Shown piece by piece: positions 33,743 to 43,021 of a stretch of DNA of 64,000 nucleotides; position 1 is the stretch's first letter, and each line of letters begins with the position of its first letter. The notes beneath the pieces are model-generated. The model was not told the DNA's origin, searched no databases, and saw only the letters and a program-made list of their open reading frames with translations. A program made the position numbers and the translations under genes. The DNA is from Gallionella sp. (lineage in GTDB: Bacteria > Pseudomonadota > Gammaproteobacteria > Burkholderiales > Gallionellaceae): NCBI GenBank assembly GCA_028687575.1, contig JAQTZW010000003.1, positions 124,001-188,000 on the forward strand. The letters run 5' to 3'.

Positions 33743-36700
33743 ATGAAGCTTGCCGGATTGATGTGTTGTCTGCTGGTCTGTGGCGTGGCCGAGGCCATTT
33801 CGATGCCGGCCCATCTCGCCGGAGCCGTGCACAACCTGCAAACCGGCAACGATGCCCAGGTGGTGGCGACCGTGGTTCACGAGGGCGGCGACCGCTACCG
33901 GGCGATGGGCAGTCTGGACAACATCACGCTGTTTGGTCGCTTCAACGTGGCGGGGCATCGCGCCGACTGTGGCAAGGCGCGCGCCAGCCTGTGTCTCGAT
34001 TTCGACGGCCAGATGGAGTTGGGCGACGACGACTCCGGCTTCCCTGAACTGACGCGCACCGGGTTTTCCTTCCGCCTCGAATTTGACGGCGACCAGGTGA
34101 ACGGCGGCTACCGCATCGCGCCCATCCCGCCCTACCAGCTCACCGAGCAGCCCGGTGAACTGCGCCTGCATCTGACTTCGGACGATGTGCTGGCGCGCCA
34201 GTTCGACGAGCGCGTCAGCCAGCATCCCGATCAGCCCAAATATGTGTGGGATCGCGCAATCGCTTCAGAGCTATTGGAAGCCTATGGCAACGCCGAACGG
34301 GATTATCGGCGCTACACCGAACTCGCACCGCATGACCCGCGCGGCTACGCCAAGGTTGGGCGCATGCTGCTGATGCAGAAAAAACTGGACGAGGCGCGTG
34401 GCTGGATAGACCGCGCCATCGCACTCGACCTCGGCAAATCCTTGTGGCTGGTGCAGCGCGGCCATCTGGCGCTGCTTGCCGGGAACGAACGTCAGGCGCT
34501 GGCGGACTACCGACAGGCGTTGCGGCTGATGACTTCGCGCCGCGCTTTTGACGAAAGTCTGGCGCACGACCTCAAACTGTTCATGGCGCGCGGCTGGCAG
34601 TCTGGGTCGGCAGGCATCGCCTATGCGATGGCCGTCGAGATGTTCCCCAAGGTTGCCGCCCTGCCGCTGACCCAGGCCGACGAGGCCTCCTTCCAGGGGC
34701 GCTATGCCGAATCCATCCCGCTCTACTCGCAGGCGCTGGCGGTCGCGGAACATGACCTGAGCCAGTCGCATCCGATGGTGGGGCGCATCCTCTCTAGGCT
34801 CGCCAACAATCAGACGCTGGTCGGTGAATTCCGCCCGGCGCTCGACAACTACTCGCGCAGCCTGACCATCCTGCGCGCCGACACCGCAGCTTCCGAGCAG
34901 GACATCATCCTGACGCAGCTCGCTCAGGCCGACCTCTACGAGCAACTGGGCCAGCCCGGCGAGTCGGAAAAACTGCGGCGCGCCGCACTGGAGCAGGCGC
35001 GCGCCAGCCGCACACTGCGCCCCTACGATGTCTCCACCATCGCGGTGGGGCTGGCGATGTTCCAGTTCCGCAACGGCAAGCTGGCCGAGGCGCTGGACAC
35101 CTACCAGCAGGAACTACCGCTGCTGGTCAGGGTGCTGGGGCCGACCCACCACGAAATGGCCAATCACTACAACGACATCGCGCTGATCAACAGCTACGCC
35201 GACAACCACCAGCAGGCGCTGGAGTTTTACCGCAAGTCGCTGGAGATTAGCCTGGCCTACTACGGCGAGGAGCATCCCAACAACGCCATGTTGCTGGGCA
35301 ACATCGGCCAGGCCTACCTCAAGCTCGCGGATTACCCGCATGCCGAGCAAGCGATGCTGCGCGCGCTCAATCTCGCGGTGCTGCTGCAACAGCCCGACGT
35401 GATCATCTATGCCAATTCCAGCATGGGGGAATTGCGCCGGGCGCAGGGCCGCACCGCCGAGGCCATCCTGTTCGGCAAGCAGGTGGTCAACGAACTGCAA
35501 CGCCTGCGCCGGCAGAATGCCGAGTTGGATAAGACCCTGCGCCAGTCGTTCACCCGCCGCAACGAGAGCCATTACCGGGGGGTGGCTGACATGCTGATCG
35601 CCGAAGGTCGGCTGCCCGAGGCCCAGCAGGTGCTGGCGATGCTCAAGGAAGACGAGTATTACGAGTTCATCCGCCGCGATGCCGCATCCGGCGGGCTGGA
35701 AACCACCGTGCCTTACAACAGCGAGGAGCAGCGCTGGACGCAGCGTTACGACGAGATCGGCGCACGGGTGGCGGCACTCGGTGCGGAGTTGCGCGAGTTG
35801 CAACAGAAGGAGCCGGCGCAGCGCAGCGATGCCGAGCGCGAGCGCATCAAGACGCTGCGCGCCGACCTGTCGGCGGCGATGAAGCATTTCAACCAGACCG
35901 TGCAGGCGTTGCAGGAGACTTTCGCCAAGCTCAAGAGCGAGCGTTACGCCGAACTGTCGCGCAAGCAGATAGACATGGACCAGCGCGGGCTGGTGCGCGA
36001 CCTGGGACACGGTGCGGTGCTGCTGCAATACATCGCGATGGACGATGCGCTGCACATTCTGCTCACCACCCCGGACGTGGTGCTGGCGCGCAAGGTGCCG
36101 GTCGGCGCGGCGGAGCTTAACCGTCAGGTGCAGCAGTTCCGCACCGCGCTCGGCAACCCGCGTGCCGATCCACGCCCGGCGGGCCGTTCGCTGTACGACC
36201 TGCTGATTGCCCCGGTGCAGGCCGATCTCGCACAGGCCGGCGCGAAGATGCTGATGGTGTCGCTGGATGGCGCGCTGCGCTACGTGCCGTTGGCCGCGCT
36301 TTACGATGGCCGGCAGTATCTCGCCGAGAACTACGCGCTGGCGCTGTACACCGAGGCTGCGCGTGACCGCGTCAAGGATCAGCCGCGCGCAGGCGGCTGG
36401 CAGGTGGCGGCGCTGGGCTTGAGCCGCAAGGTGGAAGGCTTCAATCCGCTGCCCGCCGTGGTCGGCGAACTGCACGGCATCGTGCGCGACAAGGGCGATC
36501 CGGGCGGCGTGGTTTCGGGTGGCGTGGTGCCGGGCGTGATCTATCTGGATGCCGACTTTACCAACGACCGCCTGATGGAAGTGTTGTTCGATCAATACCG
36601 GGTGCTGCACATCGCCAGCCATTTTGTGTTCACCGCAGGCACGCTGGAAAAATCCTATTTGTTGCTGGGCGACGGCAGCCACCTGAGTCTGGCGCAGATC

Positions 36701-37144
36701 CAGCAGGGCGACTACGACCTGGGGTCGCTGGAGATGCTGACGCTGTCCGCCTGCGAGACGGCGGTGAGCGACACCGGCGCGGACGGCAAGGAAGTCGAGG
36801 GGCTGGGCGCGCTGGCGCAGAAGAAAGGCGCGAAGGGCATCCTGGCCACCCTCTGGCCGGTTGCGGACGAAAGCACCGGGGTGTTCATGCGTGAGTTGTA
36901 CCGCGAAAAGGCCGCCCATCAGGACATGACCAAGGCCGAGGCCTTGCGTCAGGCGCAACTGTCGTTGTTGAAGGGTAACGCCGGCGGCAAGGGCCGTGCG
37001 GAGGAACGCGGCGCCACCCGGGTCGCCCGTGACGGGCAGGTCGCGGCGACGGGCGCGTTCATCCCGTACCCGCGCGATGCCGCCGCACCCTTCGCCCATC
37101 CCTACTATTGGGCACCGTTCATTCTGATGGGGAACTGGCTGTAA
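33743..37144 (+). CDS. Secreted TPR-CHAT domain protein (caspase-like protease)
   Basis: A 1133-residue protein with a signal peptide (cleavage near GVAEA), an unassigned N-terminal beta-rich domain (about 20-140) and many TPR units (about 165-610, e.g. ALEFYRKSLEISLAYYGEEH). A coiled coil lies at about 660-740 and a C-terminal CHAT peptidase domain at about 830-1133. The catalytic pair is visible: His960 in IASHF and Cys1004 in LSACETA, followed by VEGLGALAQKKGAKGILATLWPV in two adjoining segments. CHAT proteins are caspase-fold cysteine proteases, mostly described in the cytoplasm; the signal peptide places this one in the periplasm or outside. It follows the PD40 gene and precedes an alpha-2-macroglobulin. 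Confidence 0.88.
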   Translation: MKLAGLMCCLLVCGVAEAISMPAHLAGAVHNLQTGNDAQVVATVVHEGGDRYRAMGSLDNITLFGRFNVAGHRADCGKARASLCLDFDGQMELGDDDSGFPELTRTGFSFRLEFDGDQVNGGYRIAPIPPYQLTEQPGELRLHLTSDDVLARQFDERVSQHPDQPKYVWDRAIASELLEAYGNAERDYRRYTELAPHDPRGYAKVGRMLLMQKKLDEARGWIDRAIALDLGKSLWLVQRGHLALLAGNERQALADYRQALRLMTSRRAFDESLAHDLKLFMARGWQSGSAGIAYAMAVEMFPKVAALPLTQADEASFQGRYAESIPLYSQALAVAEHDLSQSHPMVGRILSRLANNQTLVGEFRPALDNYSRSLTILRADTAASEQDIILTQLAQADLYEQLGQPGESEKLRRAALEQARASRTLRPYDVSTIAVGLAMFQFRNGKLAEALDTYQQELPLLVRVLGPTHHEMANHYNDIALINSYADNHQQALEFYRKSLEISLAYYGEEHPNNAMLLGNIGQAYLKLADYPHAEQAMLRALNLAVLLQQPDVIIYANSSMGELRRAQGRTAEAILFGKQVVNELQRLRRQNAELDKTLRQSFTRRNESHYRGVADMLIAEGRLPEAQQVLAMLKEDEYYEFIRRDAASGGLETTVPYNSEEQRWTQRYDEIGARVAALGAELRELQQKEPAQRSDAERERIKTLRADLSAAMKHFNQTVQALQETFAKLKSERYAELSRKQIDMDQRGLVRDLGHGAVLLQYIAMDDALHILLTTPDVVLARKVPVGAAELNRQVQQFRTALGNPRADPRPAGRSLYDLLIAPVQADLAQAGAKMLMVSLDGALRYVPLAALYDGRQYLAENYALALYTEAARDRVKDQPRAGGWQVAALGLSRKVEGFNPLPAVVGELHGIVRDKGDPGGVVSGGVVPGVIYLDADFTNDRLMEVLFDQYRVLHIASHFVFTAGTLEKSYLLLGDGSHLSLAQIQQGDYDLGSLEMLTLSACETAVSDTGADGKEVEGLGALAQKKGAKGILATLWPVADESTGVFMRELYREKAAHQDMTKAEALRQAQLSLLKGNAGGKGRAEERGATRVARDGQVAATGAFIPYPRDAAAPFAHPYYWAPFILMGNWL

Positions 37145-37246
37145 TGCGGGGGCGGTAAACCGCAGGCGGCGCTTGCCGCGAAGCACCGACGATTTTTTGC
37201 TATGCTGCACCGGCTGATCTGGTAAACGAGGGACGGGAGAGTGGAG

Positions 37247-40200
37247 ATGTCATTGCGCGCGTTGCTGCTGGTTTTTCTCATGGTGTTGGCGACCGGCAGC
37301 GAGGCTGCCGCACTGGTCGAACAATTCTCGCCGCAGGGCAACGTCAAAGGGGTGCGCCAGGTCAGCGCGCGCTTCTCAGCACCCATGGTCGCGTTCGGCG
37401 ACCCGCAGGCGGCCAGCCCGTTCGAGGTGGATTGTCCGATGTCGGGTCAGGCGTCTTGGGTGGATGCCAACCACTGGGTGATGGATTTCGAGCGTGACCT
37501 GCCTGCCGGCGTGACTTGCCGCTTCACGTTGAAGCCAGACGTCCGGGCGCTGGACGGCAGTCCGGCCGAGGGCGGCACGGCTTATTCCTTTTCGACCGGC
37601 GGGCCTGCGGTGCTGCGCAGCCTCCCGGAAGAGGGTGAGGAGATAGACGATCAGCAGGTGTTCATCCTCGGGCTGGATGCGCCTGCCAGCAAGGCTGCCA
37701 TCACCGCCCATGCCTGGTGCGCGGCGCGCGGTGTGAACGAGAAGATCGGCGTGCGGCTGGTCGAAGGGAATGATCGCCAGCGCGTGCTGCGGGCGGCGCG
37801 GGACGAGCTGGGCGGCCTGCTGGTGGTGATGTTCGAGGCGGATGGGCGGGCGGGCATCGCGGCGGGCTTCCTGCCGGAGCGCGACACCACTTTCGCCAAG
37901 GGCTTGCAGGCCTATGACGAGAACATCGTCGTGCTGCGCTGCGCGCGCCGCCTGCCGGCCCGGGCGCAGGTCAAGCTGGTATGGGGCAAGGGCATCGCCG
38001 CCGCCAGCGGCGTGGCGACCAGCGAGGCGCAGACGCTGAATTTCCAGGTGCGCGAGAACTTCGAGGCGAGATTCAGTTGCACCCGCTTGTCCAAGGATGC
38101 CGACTGCCTGCCCATTCTGCCGATGAAGCTGTATTTCACTTCAGCCGTGCCGCGCAGTTATCTCAAGGACATGGTGCTCAAGGGCGGCGGCAAGCGCTGG
38201 CGCGCCGAGGCGGGCAGCGACGAGCAGGGCGAAGTGTACGCCGCCAGTTTCAAGGGGCCGTTCCCGGAGGGCGCGGAGCTGACGCTGACCTTGCCCGACA
38301 AGTTGCGCGACGACTCGGGGCGGTCACTCGCCAACAGCAAGCGCTTCCCGATGAAGGTCAAGACCGACTACGCGCCGCCGCTGGCGAAATTCCCCGCCGA
38401 TTTCGGTATCGTCGAGCTGAACGCCGGGGCGACACTGCCGGTGACGGTGCGCCGGCTGGAGCCGGAGATGGAGGTGGCGCGCGTCCGTGCCGACGGCGAC
38501 ATCGCCGGCAAGACGCTGCGGGCATCGGGCAAGGCCGGCGACATTCTGCACTGGTTTCAGGTCGTCAAGGAGAACGCGGACGATCGCTGGGAATACGACA
38601 AGAAGACCCGCACCAGCAAGCAGGTGGCGCGCACCGGCGACCGTTCGGTGATAGACGGCCAGCAGAAATTGCAGGTCGTGCGCATCCCCAAGCCCAACGG
38701 CGAACAGGCGTTCGAGGTGGTCGGCATCCCGCTTGAGCAGCCGGGGTTCTACGTGGTCGAACTGGCCAGCCCCCGGCTGGGCGCGGCGCTGCTGGGCGAG
38801 AACCGCCCGTATTACGCCCGCACCATGGCGCTGGTCACCAATCTTTCCGTGCATTTCAAGCAGGGGCGCGAATCGTCGCTGGTGTGGGTCACCTCGCTGG
38901 ACAAAGGCCGCCCGGTCGCCGATGCGGCGGTGGAAGTGCATGACTGTACCGGGGCCAGCTACTGGAAAGGGCAGACCGGCAAGGACGGCATCGCCCGGAT
39001 AGGCAAGCCGCTGCCGGAGCTGGATAAGCTGCCCAGCTGCCCGCAACTGGGGGCGAACTATTTCGTCACCGCGAAGTCCGGGCAGGACATGAGTTTCGTG
39101 TTCTCCGACTGGAACGAGGGCATAGACCGCTGGCGCTTCAACCTGCCGGGCGGCGAGGACGACGGCCCGCTGCTGGCCGCCACCGTGTTCGACCGCAGCC
39201 TGCTGCGTGCCGGCGAGACCGTGCACATGAAGCATTTCTTCCGCCGGCACGGCAGTCAGGGACTGATGACGCTGCCGGTGAAGAGCCTGCCGCCCAAACT
39301 GGTCATCACTCATGTCGGCTCCGACCAGAAATACGAGATGCCGCTCACCTGGAACGCGGACGGCACGGCAGAATCGGAGTGGGCGATCCCCCGTGCGGCG
39401 AAGAATGGCGAATATCAGGTTGCTCTTGCGGAGCAGGCCAAGCCTGATGATGTCAGCGGTGTTCAGCACCCCGCCGGCACATTCCGTGTCGAGGCATTCC
39501 GCGTGCCGACCCTGCGCGCCAGCCTGAAGCCAATGGGCGCGCCTTTCATCAATGCCGGCAAGCTGGAACTGGACGTGCAGCTCAACTATCTGGCCGGCGG
39601 CGGGGCGGGCGGGCTGGCGGTCAGGCTGCGCGGCATCAGCGAACCCTATCAGGCGGATTTCGACGGCTATGACGATTTCGCCTTCGCCAACGGCGGGGTG
39701 AAGGAGGGCTTGCAGTCGCGGCAGGACAATGCCGAGTCGCCCGATAGCGAGGCAGCACCCGCCGATGCGCAGGGCAGCGGGCCGCATGCGCTGGCGACGC
39801 AGGATTTCGTGCTGGACGCCTCCGGCGGGGCGCGTGTCGCGCTGGACGGTCTGCCGCATGCCGATGCGCCGCGTCTGGTGACCGCCGAACTCGAATATGC
39901 CGACCTGAACGGCGAGGTGCAGACCAGCTCCGGGCGCTACCCGCTGTGGCCATCGGCGGTGGTGCTGGGCATCAAGACCGACTCGTGGATGCTGGAGCAG
40001 GCGCATGTCCGTTTCAAGGTCGCAGCACTGGATGTCGCCGGCAAGCCGCAGGCGGGCGTGCCGATCCGCGTAACTTTGTTGAAAAAGAAAAGCTATTCGC
40101 ACCGCAAGCGGGTGTTGGGCGGCTTTTACGCCTACGAGAACCGGGAAGAGATCAGCCGCATCGCCGGCGAATGCAAGGGTGAGAGCGACGCGCTGGGTTT

Positions 40201-43021
40201 GCTGGTTTGCGACGTTGCCAGCCCCGCTGACGGGCAGATCATCCTGAAGGCGGAGGCTGCCGACCGGAACGGCAACCGCAGTCTGGCGCACAAGGAAGTA
40301 TGGGTGGCCGGGCGGGACGAGTCGTGGTTCGAGGGCCACGACGACGACCGCATAGACGTGTTGCCGGAAAGTTCGGGTTATCAGCCGGGCGACACCGCGA
40401 GCTTGCAGGTGCGGATGCCGTTCCGCGAGGCGACCGCGCTGGTCACCGTCGAGCGCGAAGGCGTGCTGGACGCGTTCGTAGTGCCGCTGTCCGGCAAGGA
40501 CCCGGTCATCAAGCTGCCGGTCAAGCCCACTTATGCGCCCAATGTCTATGTGTCGGTGCTGGCGGTGCGCGGGCGGGTGGACGGCGTGCAGCCCGGCGCG
40601 CTGATTGATCTGGGCAAACCGGCGTTCAAGCTGGGCATAGGCCAGATCAACGTCGGCTGGCGCGCCCACCAGCTGAATGTGTCGGTGCAGGCCGACCGCG
40701 AAAAGTACCAGGTCAGGGAAAAGGCGCATGTCAGGATAAAAGTAGCCCGTGCCGATGGCGGCGCGCTGCCATCGGGTGCGGAAGTGGCGCTGGCGGCGGT
40801 GGACGAGGGCTTGCTGGAGCTGATGCCCAACGCCAGCTGGGACTTGCTCGGTTCCATGATGGGACATCGCGGCATCGAGGTCGAGACGGCCACCGCGCAG
40901 ATGCAGGTGATAGGCAAGCGGCACTTTGGCCGCAAGGCGGTCGCGCACGGCGGCGGGGGCGGTCATCAGGCTTCGCGCGAACTGTTCGAGACGCTGCTCA
41001 AATGGCAGGGGCGGGTGACGCTGGACGCACAGGGCGAGGCGACGCTGGACGTGCCGCTCAACGACGTGCTCGGTTCGTTCCGCATCGTCGCCATCGCCCA
41101 CGCCGGGGCCGGGCTGTTCGGCAGCGGGGCGACCTCGTTGCAAACCACGCAGGACGTGATGCTGTTCTCCGGGCTGCCGCCGCTGGTGCGCGAGCATGAC
41201 AGCTATCGCGCCGCCTTCACGTTGCGCAACGCGTCAGAGCGGGCGCTCGAATTGCAGGTGAACGCGCGCCTGTCGGCCAGCGGCGGCGGCCAGCCGGTCG
41301 CCCTGCGGGACGGCTTGCCGGCCAGGACGGTGACACTGGCGGCGGGCGAGGCCCGGGAGATTTCGTGGAACGTCAGTGCGCCGCTGGATGCCGACACACT
41401 GAACTGGGATGTCTCGGCGCAGGAGCGGCAGGGCGGGGCCGCCGACCGCCTGAAAGTCAGCCAGCGGGTCGTCCCGGCGTTGCCGGTGCGCACCTGGCAG
41501 GCCACGCTGGTGCGGCTGGACAAACCGCTCGATCTGACGGTGCAGCCGCCCGCCCACGCCGTGCCGGGACGCGGCGGCGTGACGTTGCTTCTAGGCGACC
41601 GGCTGTCAGGCCAACTGAACGGGGTGCAGGAATACATGCGCCGCTATCCCTACACCTGTCTGGAGCAGCGCGCCTCCAGAGCGGTGGCGCTGCATGACAC
41701 AGCGGCGCTGGAGTCGCTGGCCAACGCGCTGCCCGCGTATCTGGATGGGGATGGCATGGCCAAATACTTCCCGTCCATGAACCGGGGCAGCGACACGCTG
41801 ACCGCCTACCTGCTGGCGATCGCCGATGAGGCCGGCTGGAAGCTGCCCGCCGATGCACAGGCATCCATGCTGGCGGGGCTGCGCGAGTTTGCGGTCGGAC
41901 GCGTCCACCGCCGTTCCGAAGTTTCCGGGAACGATCTGGCGATCCGCCGCATCGCCGCGCTGGAGGCCGTGTCGCGCTACGAGGCGGTGGACGAGACGCT
42001 GGCGCAGTCGTTCACTGTTCAGCCCAACCTGTGGCCGACCTCGGCGGTGCTGGACTGGTACGGGTTGCTCAAGCGTAGCCTAGGCTGGAGCCAGCGGGAT
42101 CGGTGGCTTGCCGAGGCTGTGCAGGTGATCCGTACACGGCTCGACCTGCGCGGCACGACGATGGGGTTCTCCACCGAGCGCAGCGACTATCTGTGGTGGC
42201 TGATGGCGTCGGGTGATGTCAACGCCAACCGCGCCATCCTGACCATGCTGGACAATCCGGCCTGGCAGGACGATCTGCCGCGTCTGGCGCGCGGCAGCCT
42301 AGGCCGCCAGCATCAGGGACACTGGAACACCACGGTCGCCAACGCCTGGGGCGTGCTGGCACTGGACAAGTTCTCGCAGCGTTTCGAATCCGTCGCGGTC
42401 GGCGGCAAGACCGAGGCCGCGCTGCCGCCCGTGCAGGGGGTCGCGCTGGACTGGGTGCAGCAGCCGGCTGGCGGTGCGCTGCAACTGGGCTGGCCTGCGA
42501 GCGCACGCACCCTGCATGTCGGGCATAAGGGGTCGGGTGCGCCGTGGCTGACGGTGCAGAGCCGCGCTGCGGTGGCACTAGCCCATCCACTGGCGATCGG
42601 TCTGAAGATCGTCCGCACGGTGACGCCGCTGGTGCAGAAAACGGCGGGGCAATGGAGTCGGGGCGACGTGATGAAGGTGCATCTCGATCTGGAAGCACAG
42701 TCCGACGCCGGCTGGGTGGTGGTGGACGACCCGATCCCGGCCGGGGCGGTGGTGCTGGGCAACGGGCTGGCGCGCGACTCCAGGGTGCTGGCGGAGCAGG
42801 CAAGACCGGCGGCAGGTCTTGCCCCGGCGTTCATCGAGCGCACTTTCGAGGGCTACCGCGCCTATTACTCGTTCGTGCCCAAGGGTAGCTGGAGCGTGGA
42901 ATATACCGTGCGCCTCAATAACGCCGGTACGTTCGAGTTGCCGGTCAGCCGCGTCGAGGCGATGTACGCACCCGAGGTGTACGGCGAGACGCCCAACGCC
43001 GCGCTGGTGGTCGGGCAGTGA
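37247..43021 (+). CDS. Bacterial alpha-2-macroglobulin (thioester type)
   Basis: A 1924-residue periplasmic protease trap of the YfhM/ECAM type. After a signal peptide ending GSEAA come the MG domains (MG1-MG2 region DRSLLRAGETVHMKHFFRRH at about 650-670). The alpha-2-macroglobulin domain has EALLELMPNASW-type sequence at about 1190, and the thioester motif YTCLEQ has its Cys at about residue 1471. The alpha-alpha toroid and receptor-like C-terminal domain follow. The thioester traps attacking proteases covalently. No lipobox is seen, so it is probably soluble, unlike E. coli YfhM. I chose the ATG at 37247 (GGGAG seven bases upstream) over the GTG at 37241. pbpC starts within its stop codon. 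Confidence 0.92.
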   Translation: MSLRALLLVFLMVLATGSEAAALVEQFSPQGNVKGVRQVSARFSAPMVAFGDPQAASPFEVDCPMSGQASWVDANHWVMDFERDLPAGVTCRFTLKPDVRALDGSPAEGGTAYSFSTGGPAVLRSLPEEGEEIDDQQVFILGLDAPASKAAITAHAWCAARGVNEKIGVRLVEGNDRQRVLRAARDELGGLLVVMFEADGRAGIAAGFLPERDTTFAKGLQAYDENIVVLRCARRLPARAQVKLVWGKGIAAASGVATSEAQTLNFQVRENFEARFSCTRLSKDADCLPILPMKLYFTSAVPRSYLKDMVLKGGGKRWRAEAGSDEQGEVYAASFKGPFPEGAELTLTLPDKLRDDSGRSLANSKRFPMKVKTDYAPPLAKFPADFGIVELNAGATLPVTVRRLEPEMEVARVRADGDIAGKTLRASGKAGDILHWFQVVKENADDRWEYDKKTRTSKQVARTGDRSVIDGQQKLQVVRIPKPNGEQAFEVVGIPLEQPGFYVVELASPRLGAALLGENRPYYARTMALVTNLSVHFKQGRESSLVWVTSLDKGRPVADAAVEVHDCTGASYWKGQTGKDGIARIGKPLPELDKLPSCPQLGANYFVTAKSGQDMSFVFSDWNEGIDRWRFNLPGGEDDGPLLAATVFDRSLLRAGETVHMKHFFRRHGSQGLMTLPVKSLPPKLVITHVGSDQKYEMPLTWNADGTAESEWAIPRAAKNGEYQVALAEQAKPDDVSGVQHPAGTFRVEAFRVPTLRASLKPMGAPFINAGKLELDVQLNYLAGGGAGGLAVRLRGISEPYQADFDGYDDFAFANGGVKEGLQSRQDNAESPDSEAAPADAQGSGPHALATQDFVLDASGGARVALDGLPHADAPRLVTAELEYADLNGEVQTSSGRYPLWPSAVVLGIKTDSWMLEQAHVRFKVAALDVAGKPQAGVPIRVTLLKKKSYSHRKRVLGGFYAYENREEISRIAGECKGESDALGLLVCDVASPADGQIILKAEAADRNGNRSLAHKEVWVAGRDESWFEGHDDDRIDVLPESSGYQPGDTASLQVRMPFREATALVTVEREGVLDAFVVPLSGKDPVIKLPVKPTYAPNVYVSVLAVRGRVDGVQPGALIDLGKPAFKLGIGQINVGWRAHQLNVSVQADREKYQVREKAHVRIKVARADGGALPSGAEVALAAVDEGLLELMPNASWDLLGSMMGHRGIEVETATAQMQVIGKRHFGRKAVAHGGGGGHQASRELFETLLKWQGRVTLDAQGEATLDVPLNDVLGSFRIVAIAHAGAGLFGSGATSLQTTQDVMLFSGLPPLVREHDSYRAAFTLRNASERALELQVNARLSASGGGQPVALRDGLPARTVTLAAGEAREISWNVSAPLDADTLNWDVSAQERQGGAADRLKVSQRVVPALPVRTWQATLVRLDKPLDLTVQPPAHAVPGRGGVTLLLGDRLSGQLNGVQEYMRRYPYTCLEQRASRAVALHDTAALESLANALPAYLDGDGMAKYFPSMNRGSDTLTAYLLAIADEAGWKLPADAQASMLAGLREFAVGRVHRRSEVSGNDLAIRRIAALEAVSRYEAVDETLAQSFTVQPNLWPTSAVLDWYGLLKRSLGWSQRDRWLAEAVQVIRTRLDLRGTTMGFSTERSDYLWWLMASGDVNANRAILTMLDNPAWQDDLPRLARGSLGRQHQGHWNTTVANAWGVLALDKFSQRFESVAVGGKTEAALPPVQGVALDWVQQPAGGALQLGWPASARTLHVGHKGSGAPWLTVQSRAAVALAHPLAIGLKIVRTVTPLVQKTAGQWSRGDVMKVHLDLEAQSDAGWVVVDDPIPAGAVVLGNGLARDSRVLAEQARPAAGLAPAFIERTFEGYRAYYSFVPKGSWSVEYTVRLNNAGTFELPVSRVEAMYAPEVYGETPNAALVVGQ

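Noticed and set aside
37150-37205. A small GC-rich hairpin followed by TTTTTT between the CHAT and alpha-2-macroglobulin genes as a terminator.
   Set aside because: The stem is only four pairs and is separated from the T run by over ten bases.
38324-41197. A 957-codon open frame antisense to the alpha-2-macroglobulin gene, with similar long antisense frames at 35114-37210, 21450-23015 and 41542-43045.
   Set aside because: Their translations are Arg/His/Gln-rich, lack ribosome-binding sites and family motifs, and exactly shadow GC-rich genuine genes.
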